DNA from: Hortaea werneckii
Taxonomy: Eukaryota; Ascomycota; Dothideomycetes; Mycosphaerellales; Teratosphaeriaceae
Assembly (NCBI GenBank): GCA_037044905.1
Contig: JBAOKB010000183.1
Span: forward strand, 1 to 44,936
Reading direction: 5' to 3'
DNA: 44,936 bases
Positions 10,077 to 20,206 of the stretch are shown one piece after another (positions within the stretch are counted from its first letter, which is position 1; every line of letters begins with the position of its first letter). The notes beneath the pieces were generated by a model. That model did not search any database. It saw only the letters and a program-made list of their open reading frames with translations, and had not been told where the DNA came from. Both the position numbers and the translations under genes were made by a program.

Positions 10077-10612
10077 CGATAGCAACCGATAGGGTGAACA
10101 GAAAGCACGGGATGGAACAGTGGTACAGATTTTGCTTATTTCTTGTACATTGCCACGCTACGAGTAGCTGTAATTGCGGCTTTGCAACCCCAGTTTTAAG
10201 AAACCTAGTCGTTGCATTCAGACGCGGAAGACGAAAGAGCATGGTCCAGAGGCTACGCCAACAGTCCGCGGACCATGAGGCTGAGATACAGGCTGAAAAG
10301 ACATCCACCTCGAAAGGGAGTCTAGCGGAAAATACAACCAAAACTACCAATTTCCAAGGCACGTAAGTCAGCGACACCCGTCGTCACAGGGTCATAAAAG
10401 ACCCGCACTACCAAGCCACGCCGATCGATCCCTACAGAACATTTCAGTCAAAAGGGGCCCGAGGGATGGAAGAAAGAGCTCACGGAATTCACACCTACAG
10501 CCACACCCTCTAGGTAGGGTATTAGGAGGGTAGACATTCCAGGTATTGCCGATACATTGGGGGAGGTACGTGGGAACATACTCCGGTGGCATCGTTAGAG
10601 CTAGGAGAGCGA

Positions 10613-11353
10613 TTAGGAGAGGCAGTTCGCCGTTAAGGCCTCCGTATTGAGGATTACGGTTTTCTTGCTGGGCCGTGTAGATATCGGTGAAGAGCTGTGT
10701 GGCCCAAGTTGGTCCGGTCGTTTGCAGTGGAGTCTTTGTTGCTGCTGTCGTTGACCGGCATAGGAGGTGTATGAGGTTCCGAGGGAAAAGCTCATGGTGG
10801 ACCAGTCGGGACGTTCCTCTTCCCCTTCTTCGTCGCTGCTGGAGTCACTGCTATTCACACTTTCGTCACTGCTGTTGTCGCCATTACCGTTACCATTCGC
10901 TGCTGTCGTGTCTCTTCCATCGCCAACTCTTTCAGCGGTAGCATCGTAGTTTACCGTCCACAGATAAGCGTGATCATGATAGACCGAATAGCATTTATAC
11001 TCGCGGACCATTGATGGTAGCGCAGATACTGCAGTGGTTCTTCTCCCGTCATGTTTGAAGTTCAGTACCGTACCCCTGATGTTCCCGCCCATGGCTTTGG
11101 GAGGCATCCATCGACCTCCAGTCGCTCCGCTAGTTACTCTTGGGGTTCGGTGAGGATCAGGTACCATGACTCCCACGGTAAAGAAGAAGGCGGGCTGTTC
11201 AAGCGTTAGTAGCGCAGTATCATCGGGTATGTTGCCGGACATACCGCCATGAGACACGGTCGTGAGATCGATAGACTGGCTATTGGCGCAAATGGAGAAT
11301 AAGTGAACGGCGACCTTATGGCTCGACGATTCTCCGAGCGTAAATGGCTGCAA
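10613..11353 (-). CDS. Orphan protein fragment with acidic Ser/Asp tract
   Basis: A 246-codon open frame ends at 10613. It opens after an in-frame TAA near 11395 and has no ATG before residue 38 (MSGNIPDD), so either an upstream exon is missing or translation starts at about 11242. Mid-protein composition looks protein-like (QPAFFFTVGVMVPDPHR, REYKCYSVYHDHAYLW). It is followed by an acidic serine-rich linker (NSSDESVNSSDSSSDEEGEE) and a Gln run (QRQQQQR). I recognise no family. It may be a lineage-specific gene or the 3' exon of one. The DNA upstream (11354-11735) shows no clear first exon. Confidence 0.35.
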   Translation of the reverse strand: MQPFTLGESSSHKVAVHLFSICANSQSIDLTTVSHGGMSGNIPDDTALLTLEQPAFFFTVGVMVPDPHRTPRVTSGATGGRWMPPKAMGGNIRGTVLNFKHDGRRTTAVSALPSMVREYKCYSVYHDHAYLWTVNYDATAERVGDGRDTTAANGNGNGDNSSDESVNSSDSSSDEEGEEERPDWSTMSFSLGTSYTSYAGQRQQQQRLHCKRPDQLGPHSSSPISTRPSKKTVILNTEALTANCLS

Positions 11354-11735
11354 AGCGGCTCTTTTGGCACGTCTCAGCGCGGGGAACAGCTTTTAGCTGA
11401 ATCGGAACCTCTTCTCAAGAAGTCATTCGCAGAAGTCCCACGTAGAAGGTAGAGCGTTTCCCAGGCCTCACTGGCTATGGTATTCGGTGAACCGGGTCTT
11501 GAAGGTTTAAGGCACGACACAGCTATACAGCACTTTGTGTTCTTGTTACACATGCCAGCAAGAAAGAAATTAGTGACTTATCCGAAGTTGACGATTGGCT
11601 GGAGATGAACAGCCTTTGAGTCATGGCTCCAATCGCTGTTTTATAAGACTTGTTCATCATCGATGGACAAGGTTGGTGTAGCTGGTTGATGCATGTGCCT
11701 TAGGTGCCCAACAGGCATAGGACCGTCGGCTGTCG

Positions 11736-12116
11736 CTAATACAGCGGCTTAAGAACCTGTAGGTCGTCATGAACTGCCAACGCATGCGCGCGGCTCTCTG
11801 TTGGGCACCAGTCGGCGAGGTAGGCCGTCTCGTGATGCTGAATTGCAGGAGTTGGCACCGCGTGCATGCAAAGGTAGCTCCGTCTCACGCCATACTTATC
11901 CAGCATCTGCCCAAAGCTGAAATCCACTGAATCCATCATCTTAGCTTCGAACTGGTAAAGTAATATTAAGAATTCTCTTGACTTGGTCGGAAAGCTCTTG
12001 ACATGGGCAAGATTTACCGCCCCCAGAAGGCCAGGTCCAAAAGCTTCATCATTTGTAGCAGCCTTCTGGTAGCTCGGCGTTGCCGTCCATTCATATGCAG
12101 GGCAAGCAGCTTGTAT
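11736..12116 (-). CDS. Orphan 3' exon candidate (127 codons)
   Basis: A minus-strand frame is open from 12116 to a TAG at 11736, with the only internal ATG pair at 11939 (MMDSVDFSFGQMLDKYG). An optional in-frame intron is visible inside it (GTAAAT donor, TTACCAG acceptor, about 11965-12022), so spliced and unspliced versions both stay open. The ending (HALAVHDDLQVLKPLY) and the codon use look coding. I found no acceptable start codon or family. A second overlapping minus frame (12292-12014, with HEDLDGYDLGYKDEYK) may be part of the same gene through splicing that I could not resolve. Confidence 0.3.
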   Translation of the reverse strand: MQAACPAYEWTATPSYQKAATNDEAFGPGLLGAVNLAHVKSFPTKSREFLILLYQFEAKMMDSVDFSFGQMLDKYGVRRSYLCMHAVPTPAIQHHETAYLADWCPTESRAHALAVHDDLQVLKPLY

Positions 12117-14205
12117 TCATCTTTGTAGCCCAAGTCGTAACCGTCAAGATCCTCGTGATAGGTCAAGGTCTGACTAGTGCGCCTCCTGTTTTGGGCCGTA
12201 TGAGCCCATGAAGGTTTCAATATGACGAGCTGTTTGCAGAGGAGTGCGCGTTCGTCCCCATGGAGTGGGCGGAGTACGCTTCGTCGCTTCAATCAGGACG
12301 CAAGCTCAACATGTGCCATTGGTCCGCTTGCCCGACCAATTGGGCACTTACGGACAGCATGCAGGTCTCCGTTGGCTTTGCATATCGCCCATAAGCTGCG
12401 GAGTTGGCGATCTTGTTGTTGTGGTCTCAGTACAGAATGAAAGTGATGATGAGCAGGAACAGCATGTGTGGACGGAAGCCGACTTTTATAGAAGTCTAAG
12501 CCCCATCCGCCTGACTGCGTCTTGTCGAACGCATGCTGCGGCCCGCTATTAGCACACCTAGCTTCAGTACCGCCCTTCCGACCTTGATCTCTAGTACCTG
12601 GTTGTTTCGCTGCTTTCTTCAAGATAGAGCGAATGGCAAAGTCTTGGAGCAATTGCCTGGCTGCATTGGCGCAGCGTCGGGGAACCCTTCCGGCGTCAAT
12701 GATAGGTCCCGGCTTGAGAGTGTCTCTCCATTAGGCTATGAAAAGACTGTGCAAAGTAAGCACCAGCGTGGCAAAATCGACCCGGATCCAATTTTGGCGG
12801 TCTTGCAGACAATCTTCAATTCTGCAGAATCTCGACCATGCACGTGCTGTACGACCAATGACCACTCGATTGTCGCTTGTTTCGAGGACATCACAGAGGG
12901 CCCGAGACCAGGCACTCGAACGCTCAGCCAGTAATGTTTATTGCTGAAATCCTCCCGCACAGGAATATGCCGCCAGCAAGCCAAGTTAATTGAAGACGCA
13001 ATTGACATTCAATCAGAAAGCACAATGATCCCTCAGCACTGTACGTGCAGCCCTTTCGATGCGGATGGTCTTGCTCAAATAGCTACAGCGGTCAGTGAGA
13101 CCGGCTTATGCGTTCGTGACTATCTGAAGGTAACCTCCCTGCAACACATTTAGCAGGTTTCCATTGGCCAGCTGCGCCAAAATCCTTGAGATGTCGAGGA
13201 CCCGGTGACTATTAAGCGTTCTGCGCAACCTCGCTTTAACAGAACGGGCGAATCAGGTCCAGACCTTCGGGGAGTCGGACATCCATCGATTTCAGTGTAA
13301 TCTAGGGTGGAGAGGACGACACCAAACATAAGGCGGGTTGGGGAGGCGCAGACTTCGCTCCAGTTGTGCAGATTTCACACAGGTCTTACCCTGGCGTAAA
13401 GACTTGTGTGTCGTAATCTTTATGAAGTGCATCCGATGCAAAATGGATTAACAACCTACCGACCCCCATTCCAACCACCGGCTGGATGAACGAGCTTCTG
13501 GAGCAGCTGCATGCCATATTTTTGCGCGACAATACTAAATGCAAACCGCGTTGGAAACATTTAGGCATTTGCGATTGCTGTAGTCAATGACACTAGGAGG
13601 TAGTATGTCAACGTATGGAATGGGTGCAGCAATGAGCCATTTCTCGGACGTGGAAGCAAGACCGCGCTTGCGAGCACCACCTCTCCTGTGCGGCGAGGAA
13701 CTGAGACCAGTGATGTAGCTTTTCCTTCTGCCTCTTAGAGATGGTCGGGAAGGGCTCGACAAGGCGAGAAGCAATGCTGCCAGTGGTTGTTGACGCTGTT
13801 CACCTTCGGGTGATTTCCCCATCGAGGTGATGGTCCTTATGCCTTGTGCAAACATCGTTGTCCATTGTGTGGTTTAAAATTAGTCGCATCAGCATGTGAG
13901 GTGGCCTATAAGCTGGTGCGCAGGCCTTGTAACTCTGTGTAGATGCTATCAGATGTACTGATTTCACCTAGGTGCCTAGGCGCTGGAGTATCCAAAACAT
14001 CCATCCATGGATGTGTTCTGGGAAAACAGTCAGGTCTCAGGCAACAATTCGGACGGTAAGTTCCCGAGTTGGTAAATTTAGGGGTAGTGTCTAAAAGCGC
14101 CAAGAGCCTAAAGAGGAAATCCGCTGTTCGTTTTCTTACGCCTTGCCACTCCCAAAAATTTCCATCTTGCGCGCAGTCACCTCGCTTGCAGCAACATATG
14201 CGAAG
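12117..14205. other. Gene-poor stretch with orphan frames
   Basis: No gene is recognised. Plus-strand frames at 12533-12934 (with a Cys-rich piece ESRPCTCCTTNDHSIVAC) and 12941-13153 (with QHCTCSPFDADGLAQIATAV) are close together. They have uneven but protein-like composition and could be exons or remnants of one gene, but I could not find a splice that joins them convincingly. The rest, up to the NOB1 start, holds only short frames. Confidence 0.35.
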
Positions 14206-15531
14206 ATGAGCGACCAAAAGGCGGTGCACACGTTGGTGCTAGACACCGGTGCTATCATCAAGAATGAACCCACCGTTTCGACTTTGCTAGGACACGCCGA
14301 GGCACTGATAACTGTGCCCGCGATCATCTCAGAAATTCGGGATGCAACTACAAGATCACGAGTAGAGACCACTTTGCTGCCTTTCTTAACGTTGCGGTCA
14401 CCGAATCCCACAAGTATTAAGTTCGTGACCGATTTTGCACGCAAGACCGGAGATTTGCAAGTCCTGAGCAAGCCTGACATCCAAATTATTGCTTTGACCT
14501 ATGAGCTTGAATGCGAGCGTAATGGAGGTGACTGGAGACTGAGAAATTCTCCTGGCCAAAAGCGCGTGAATGGCTCGCCTCCTGGAAAGTCAAACAACAC
14601 AGATGAGAAACCATCTTCCGAAGAGACTCCAGAAGCGCAAGATCCAGCTGAAGCAGAAAAGGCACCGGACAATGCCCACAGTGAGATTCCTCAGTCGACA
14701 ATCGCCCAGCCGACCGAGGTAGTGTCGGAAGCCAAGAATGACGGACAGGCTACCGAACAGGAAAATCGCGACACACAAGATGAAGCTCAAATGAGCGAGG
14801 CCTTAGCAAAGACCGATTTAAGCAGCTCAAATGCCGAAGACAGCAAAGAACCTCAATCCAAAGTCGACTCTGCCCTGAACAGTCAAGGGGGCAGCGGCTC
14901 AGACGACGAAGGCTGGATCACACCTTCAAACCTGAAGAAGAAACAGGCCAAGGATGCTGGTGCAGCTGCATCCGCCGCTTCAGAGCCGAAAACGATGCAA
15001 GTCGGCGTCCTGACTTCCGATTTTGCAATGCAAAACGTGATCTTGCAGATCAACTTGAATTTGCTTTCTCCCTCACTGAACAGGGTCAAGCATCTCAAAA
15101 CCTTCGTTCTGAGGTGTCACGCTTGCTTCCAGGTCACTAAGGAGATGGGCAAGCAATTCTGTCCCAAGTGCGGACAGCCTACTCTGACTAGAGTGTCATG
15201 TTCGACAGACTCGAACGGCGGGTTCAAGCTGCATCTCAAGAAGAATATGCAGTGGAATACGAGAGGTGACAGGTACAGCATTCCGAAACCTGTGCACGGA
15301 TCGACGAACGGAAGACTTGTTGGCGGCGGCAAGGGTGGTTGGGGCAATGATCTTATTCTGGCGGAAGATCAGAAAGAGTACCAGAGGGCAGCAAACGCAG
15401 AGAAGCGGCAGAAAGAGAGAAGTCTAATGGATGAGGATTATTTGCCGGGCATCTTGACTGGGGACAGAGGTCGGACTGGCGGCCGTATCAAGGTTGGCGC
15501 TGGTAGGAATGTGAATGCGAGAAAGCGGTAA
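14206..15531 (+). CDS. nob1: NOB1, 20S pre-rRNA D-site endonuclease
   Basis: A single exon encodes 441 aa. The frame is open upstream, but the first ATG is at 14206 (MSDQKAVHTLVLDTG), which puts the PIN domain at the very N-terminus as in the family. PIN acidic residues are visible as D13 (VLDTGA), E43 (ISEIRD) and D91 (SKPDIQ). A long acidic, Ser/Glu-rich linker (about 120-250) is typical. The zinc ribbon has Cys at 304, 307, 319 and 322 (CHAC, CPKCG). The C-terminus is Gly/Arg/Lys-rich with DYLPGILTGDRGR. NOB1 cuts 20S pre-rRNA at the 3' end of 18S rRNA during cytoplasmic 40S maturation. All key residues are present. Confidence 0.96.
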   Translation: MSDQKAVHTLVLDTGAIIKNEPTVSTLLGHAEALITVPAIISEIRDATTRSRVETTLLPFLTLRSPNPTSIKFVTDFARKTGDLQVLSKPDIQIIALTYELECERNGGDWRLRNSPGQKRVNGSPPGKSNNTDEKPSSEETPEAQDPAEAEKAPDNAHSEIPQSTIAQPTEVVSEAKNDGQATEQENRDTQDEAQMSEALAKTDLSSSNAEDSKEPQSKVDSALNSQGGSGSDDEGWITPSNLKKKQAKDAGAAASAASEPKTMQVGVLTSDFAMQNVILQINLNLLSPSLNRVKHLKTFVLRCHACFQVTKEMGKQFCPKCGQPTLTRVSCSTDSNGGFKLHLKKNMQWNTRGDRYSIPKPVHGSTNGRLVGGGKGGWGNDLILAEDQKEYQRAANAEKRQKERSLMDEDYLPGILTGDRGRTGGRIKVGAGRNVNARKR

Positions 15532-16555
15532 GGGCCATGTGTGGAAGAAAGAGGGGAATGGAAAAGCGTCTTTCAATCAAGAAAAACAAACTCGAAAGCG
15601 TTTTCAGCCCTCTCGACCGCGCGCAAGCGTCCAACTGCCAACCCAGATGAATATCACCAATAGTCACGGGCGAACATTACAAAGGTCACGCCATCTTGCG
15701 CCCAGACGTCAGGACTTGTGTCTCTAAGGCTGGCACAAGTAGCTTCAGACGTCTCGCCCACAGACTACCCAGCATTGAACCGATATCGCTCACCCTAAAA
15801 CCCCCATCTGCCACCTCTAGCATGGCAGGATGACTGTTCGAATTTGAATAGTGCCTCAGCTCGGATTGTGGAATGTTCGTGGCGTGCTGCCTTTTGGCGT
15901 ACTTGGAACGTCCCAAAGTATGCCACAGCACTATTCGGTTCTCATACCAATGAATTCCTCACGGCAACGCCCGGCTCTGCCGCAACCGGATGACGCGTCT
16001 GCAAGATCACGACTGGAGTCACGTAAAGAAGCTGGACGACGTTGGCAAACGCGATGCATTACGCAGTACTCGAGGCGGTGAAAGAATCTGGATGTCTTGA
16101 AGTACAGCATATGCTGTATTCTGCGAAACAGGTTGAAAGCTGCCCAATATTATTGCATTTGACGGCTGTAGCTAGCACCGTATATCGATTGCGCTATTAA
16201 ATGGCGTGTCTTGACTTTGTCATCTTGTCACTTTTGTATCGAGAAGATCTCATTAATCTTCGTAGCACTTTTTCTTTTTTTTTTTTTTTTGCTTTGTGCT
16301 AGCAACCTATCAGCATAGATCTGGGCGGATGGGCAAGAAGCAGTGGTGTAAAGGTGAAGGGAGAACATGTGCTAAGCGCCGCGATGTGCGGAAGCGGTTC
16401 CGCCTCGTCCCGAAAAAGGAAACCTCTAAACAACAGCAACCGCAAACAACAACTCCACCTCATGTTCTTTCCAACCACGCGCAACATTGTGACGTGATTA
16501 CCGAGTCTTGCATGGTATACAGAACGTGCGTGGATCGAGAAAGACCATTACTATC
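15532..16555. other. Intergenic region between NOB1 and the Cut12-type gene
   Basis: About 1 kb without a recognisable gene. It contains a T run at about 16271-16290 and only short frames. It presumably holds the NOB1 3' end and the promoter of the downstream plus-strand gene. Confidence 0.6.
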
Positions 16556-18703
16556 ATGCAGTCAAGTCCACCTCAACGCGCATACTCGCGCCCATCTTCG
16601 CGTGCCGAATCAGACTACGAGCTCGACCTCGACGCATTAGGAATTAATGACAGCAATGCCTCCTCACCAGTCAAACCACACATCGACCGACTTCGCAGCG
16701 AAGATATCGAGGGTCCAAGTGACTTCACGCTGAACATGGAGAAGTGGATGCGCGGCGGCGGGTCGTCTTTCAGCCGCGGAACCGTGAGAAGCCTAGGCGC
16801 AAAGAGCGGGAGGGGTGTGCTGCAGACCTTGAAGGAGAACGATGTAAATGCGCGAAACAGTCAACATAGCACAGGCGATAGGCAGCATTTGGAGATCCCA
16901 CGTTCGCCCGATCGTAAGACGCAGCATGGGGAGGAAATGAGTCGCCATACCCCGAGCGACAGCCCGCCGAAAGAGAGCGTCTGGGACATACAGCCGTCAG
17001 AGCACGGCGAGGAAGATGGCACCGGAGATGAAGAGCATGTCACTTCAGATTGGAACCCGTATGCCTCAGCCACGCCGGCTCCGCTCCAGCCTCAGAACAA
17101 CCACAACGTGTTTCTGCAACCTACCGTAGAAGACTATCACAGCGAACTCACACCACAACGCCCGACTTCAAATTCCCAGCACCAATTCGTACAGAGTACG
17201 ACGCCTGCCACTCAGAGGACAGGATCTCGTTCGCCTGATCAGGCTCAGTCGGACGCTGGAATGGAACCATCCCCTTCGAAAATGAGCAAGTCGTCCACAC
17301 CTGGTCGCCCATCAAGCCCAACTCTGTCGCCAGTGCGTTCACCTATCATTCAGCGCTCTATGTCGGCTCGTCGAGCCTCATCGTACCTCCAAGCAGGGCC
17401 TTCGGCGCGCGAGCCGGAGCTCGTTCGCCAACTGAGAGATGTCCAAATCAAGTGCAACCAGCTGAGCCACCTCAATGAGGCGTTGAAGCAAGCCCTCAAC
17501 GATGAGCAGCGCCTTCGTCAAAATGAGAAGGCACTGCACGAGCAGCAGGTCAGCTACTACGAGAGGAGAGAAAAGGACTTAGAGAGCTTCAGGGACGAAG
17601 CACAAAGGAGAGCGGACGACTTCAGAGAGGAGTTTGTGGAGCAGAAGGCGAGACTACGGCAGAGCGAAGAGAAGCTTGAGGTGGCTGGAAGAGAAGCCCA
17701 AGAAGTGCAGAAGCGACACGAGAACGAGATTGAGAAGCTTAAAGACGATGCTGTGCGATCAAAGCAGGACCGTGAGGAACACAACATACCGAAGCATGAG
17801 CTTGATTCGGAGAAAGAGGCCAGAAGACGTGCTGAAATAAATCTCGAGATGCGCCAACAGGAGCTCGACATGATCAAGTCACAAACAGATTCCAAACAAA
17901 ATGGCTTTGGGGATATTCAGAGACTGCAGAGCGAGCTGCAACAAACACAGCAGACGTCCGCAACGACTATTGCGAATCTTGAGAGTCAACTCAAGACCGC
18001 ATGCGCTGAAGCATCCAATCTTCAATCTGCCAAATCAGCAACCGAAGGCATCGTGGCAACGCTACGCGCAGAGGTGGATGAGCTACGCATGTCACGCGAT
18101 GCTGAGACGCTTCGCATCTCGTCTGAGAATGACAGAGCTGTAGAACTTGCCGATAGTCTGCGAGACCAGATCGCAGAATTGCAGAAACAGCTTAGGAACG
18201 AGCGCAATGCCCGTGACGATGATCTCGCCAGAGCTCGCAAGAAGGACGAGGCAATGGTCAACGAATTGCAGAAGGAGCGAGACGGACTACGAGACGAAAT
18301 GGAGGCAAGCCAGTCCCGTCTCAACGATGCCATAGTCGAGCGGGACAGCGCGCAAGATAATCTCACCGCTGCTGAAGAGCATCACAACACCGTCAAGGAG
18401 TCTCTCCAATCTGATGTGGACGCTCTCCAAGACGAAGTTAATGAGCTCAAGGCCAAGATGAGCGAAGTCGACGAGGTGAACAAAGCTCTTGATGCTCAGC
18501 TCACAGCCAAGTTCAAGGACCGTGAGGCCTACTGGCGGAATAAGGTCCAACGGCTAGAGCATGAGAGGTTGACCATGAGCAAGGCCCTCTTGCATCAGTG
18601 GGGTCGGGAGGAAGTAGGTGTGGACAGGCCACAAGCCTATCGCTACAAGTTCATGAACCAGAGCTCGCCTATCAGAGCTGGCGTTGAGGAGGGGACCGCT
18701 TAA
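16556..18703 (+). CDS. Spindle pole body coiled-coil protein (Cut12 domain type)
   Basis: A single exon encodes 715 aa, starting at ATG 16556 (MQSSPPQRAYSRPSSRAESD); upstream in-frame codons lack an ATG. The first ~280 residues are disordered and Ser/Pro-rich, with possible proline-directed kinase sites and short motifs such as FTLNMEKWMRGG and SVWDIQPSE. Residues about 286-690 are an almost continuous coiled coil, beginning QIKCNQLSHLNEALKQALND with YYERREKDLE after it, and ending near AYWRNKVQRLEHERLTM. This arrangement matches fungal Cut12-domain spindle pole body formation proteins, which scaffold the centrosome equivalent. Family assignment rests on motif order and coiled-coil register; any mitotic role in this organism is inferred. 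Confidence 0.75.
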   Translation: MQSSPPQRAYSRPSSRAESDYELDLDALGINDSNASSPVKPHIDRLRSEDIEGPSDFTLNMEKWMRGGGSSFSRGTVRSLGAKSGRGVLQTLKENDVNARNSQHSTGDRQHLEIPRSPDRKTQHGEEMSRHTPSDSPPKESVWDIQPSEHGEEDGTGDEEHVTSDWNPYASATPAPLQPQNNHNVFLQPTVEDYHSELTPQRPTSNSQHQFVQSTTPATQRTGSRSPDQAQSDAGMEPSPSKMSKSSTPGRPSSPTLSPVRSPIIQRSMSARRASSYLQAGPSAREPELVRQLRDVQIKCNQLSHLNEALKQALNDEQRLRQNEKALHEQQVSYYERREKDLESFRDEAQRRADDFREEFVEQKARLRQSEEKLEVAGREAQEVQKRHENEIEKLKDDAVRSKQDREEHNIPKHELDSEKEARRRAEINLEMRQQELDMIKSQTDSKQNGFGDIQRLQSELQQTQQTSATTIANLESQLKTACAEASNLQSAKSATEGIVATLRAEVDELRMSRDAETLRISSENDRAVELADSLRDQIAELQKQLRNERNARDDDLARARKKDEAMVNELQKERDGLRDEMEASQSRLNDAIVERDSAQDNLTAAEEHHNTVKESLQSDVDALQDEVNELKAKMSEVDEVNKALDAQLTAKFKDREAYWRNKVQRLEHERLTMSKALLHQWGREEVGVDRPQAYRYKFMNQSSPIRAGVEEGTA

Positions 18704-18869
18704 TCGGTAGTCTGACCTCTGGAATGTTCGGGTTCGCTAGTTGTTTTGCAGTAACGCGCATGATAATGTCGTAACGTCATCTTTTCTCAGACTTGCCATC
18801 TCCTGGCTTTCCTTCCCTACACTCAAGTCCTAAGGTCCTGGTTTTAGAACCACAGAGCAGTCAAAACAC

Positions 18870-19277
18870 TTATAGCAATCCTTTTCTTGCAAGCTCGATC
18901 TTTCGTCCTGCCTCTCCTTGACTCCAGCCGCTCTTTGACGCGCAAATCATACTCCCGTCCCCTAGCTCGACCTTATCCTCGACGGCTGGGAACGCGCACG
19001 GACAGTGGTGTGGGAAGTGGACGCAGGATAGGGTGTGCGGGCAGAGGTACTTGTCGCAACGAGCTTCACTAAGGGTCAGACAGAGCGCTAGAAAGATGTG
19101 AACTTCTTACTCACCATTCTCATATTGTGCTTGGTACCAGGAGCTGTCACTTGCAGCGTTCTGGGGTGGTTGCTGAGGCCCCCCGCCGCCTCCAAACATG
19201 TGCTCAAAGAACTGAAATTGCGCAGTCGCGGGTAAAACGAGGAAGAGCAAAGGCGTCAAGAGGCTGAGTAGATGCAT
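18870..19277 (-). CDS. lcl2: LCL2, long chronological lifespan protein 2
   Basis: The gene is split by a short intron and encodes 118 aa. Exon 1 (19277-19115) encodes a signal peptide (MHLLSLLTPLLFLVLPATAQ) and the family signature QFFEHMFGG plus SDSSWYQAQYEN. Exon 2 (19063-18870) encodes CDKYLCPHTLSCVHFPHHCP and ends KIELARKGLL, the standard LCL2 terminus. I place the intron at 19114-19064 (51 nt, GTGAGT donor, CTGAC branch, GAAG end) because it gives the family spacing YENARCDKYLC. A 42-nt alternative (GTAAGA donor, TTAG end) would give YENGDEARCDKYLC in the same frame. LCL2 proteins are small secretory-pathway proteins implicated in ER-associated degradation. The gene is head-to-head with NOP10. 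Confidence 0.93.
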
Positions 19278-19583
19278 CGCGACAGGTATTGTGATTTGAT
19301 GTACCTTCTCTCAATGCTATGGATGTGTTGTCGGCAGCAGTGAGGTGTCCAATGGCTGGCCGGAGTAGCCTAAGGCATCCAATGCATGTCGCGGTCGCTC
19401 CCGGCGCATGTGAAATCTTGGCTTTTCCGTCCATCTCCGCATTTTCTCTGCTGGAAGGCGTCTACTGCAATCTTCTGCTTAGCTAGCTACCGAGACCTCA
19501 GCAGCACTCGTCGCAACACCTCCGACTCGCACAACTACCTCTACCCTCGCAACAGGCACCGATACCGTCCAGCGACTCCAACC
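19278..19583. promoter_or_regulatory. Shared LCL2/NOP10 promoter region
   Basis: The two start codons are 306 nt apart and diverge, so this interval must hold both promoters and 5' leaders. I see no strong TATA box. C/T-rich patches lie near the NOP10 side. Confidence 0.6.
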
Positions 19584-19927
19584 ATGCATCTCATGTACAC
19601 TCTCGGACCGGATGGCAAGCGCCAGTACACGCTGAAGAAGATCGTTGACGGCGAGGTCACCAAGTCGGCGCACCCAGCTAGGTTCTCGCCCGATGACAAG
19701 TACTCGAGGTATGCATACACTGCGGGATGGCAATCGCGAAAACGGCGCGGGACTACTTTTTGGGCATGTCGCTGACCAGGTTTGCGTGTACAGGCACCGG
19801 GTTACGCTCAAGAAGCGCTACGGTCTGCTCATGATGCAGCAAAGTACGTCGAGAGAATTTTCAATGCAAAGAGCAGAGACGAGGTACTAACACTTTAGCA
19901 GAGGATAAGAAGGTGCTCGGCCAATAG
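19584..19927 (+). CDS. nop10: NOP10, H/ACA snoRNP subunit
   Basis: Three exons, 19584-19708, 19794-19843 and 19902-19927, encode 66 aa. Exon 1 gives MHLMYTLGPDGKRQYTLKK and SAHPARFSPDDKYS. Exon 2 gives RHRVTLKKRYGLL, and exon 3 a short Lys-rich tail ending VLGQ. Intron 1 is 85 nt (GTATGC to TACAG, CTGAC branch). Intron 2 is 58 nt with GTACGT, a perfect TACTAAC branch site and AGCAG. The length and invariant motifs match NOP10, the smallest core protein of H/ACA ribonucleoproteins that guide rRNA pseudouridylation and bind telomerase RNA in some eukaryotes. The ATG choice follows the family start MHLMY. Confidence 0.95.
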
Positions 19928-20206
19928 ACCGGAACATCGGTCTAAGTACCAGTGATTGGGCATTAGCGAGGAGTCTGGCGTCCAAATGTTTTTTAATGGC
20001 TGAAAAGCCTACTTCACATATCTCGAGAACTCGATACCAATGCATTTCAACTGTTCGGCACCACGAATTGTTTGTCCACTACAAAGTTCGTGCCATACGG
20101 CTCCGCTCCTTCTTGTCATGTGTCCGAGCAGGCTTCACGGGTACTAAGTGTGCACTTCTTCATCTTTCTTGCTGCTGGGTCGGCGTGCGCACGTGAGTGC
20201 TCGCTT

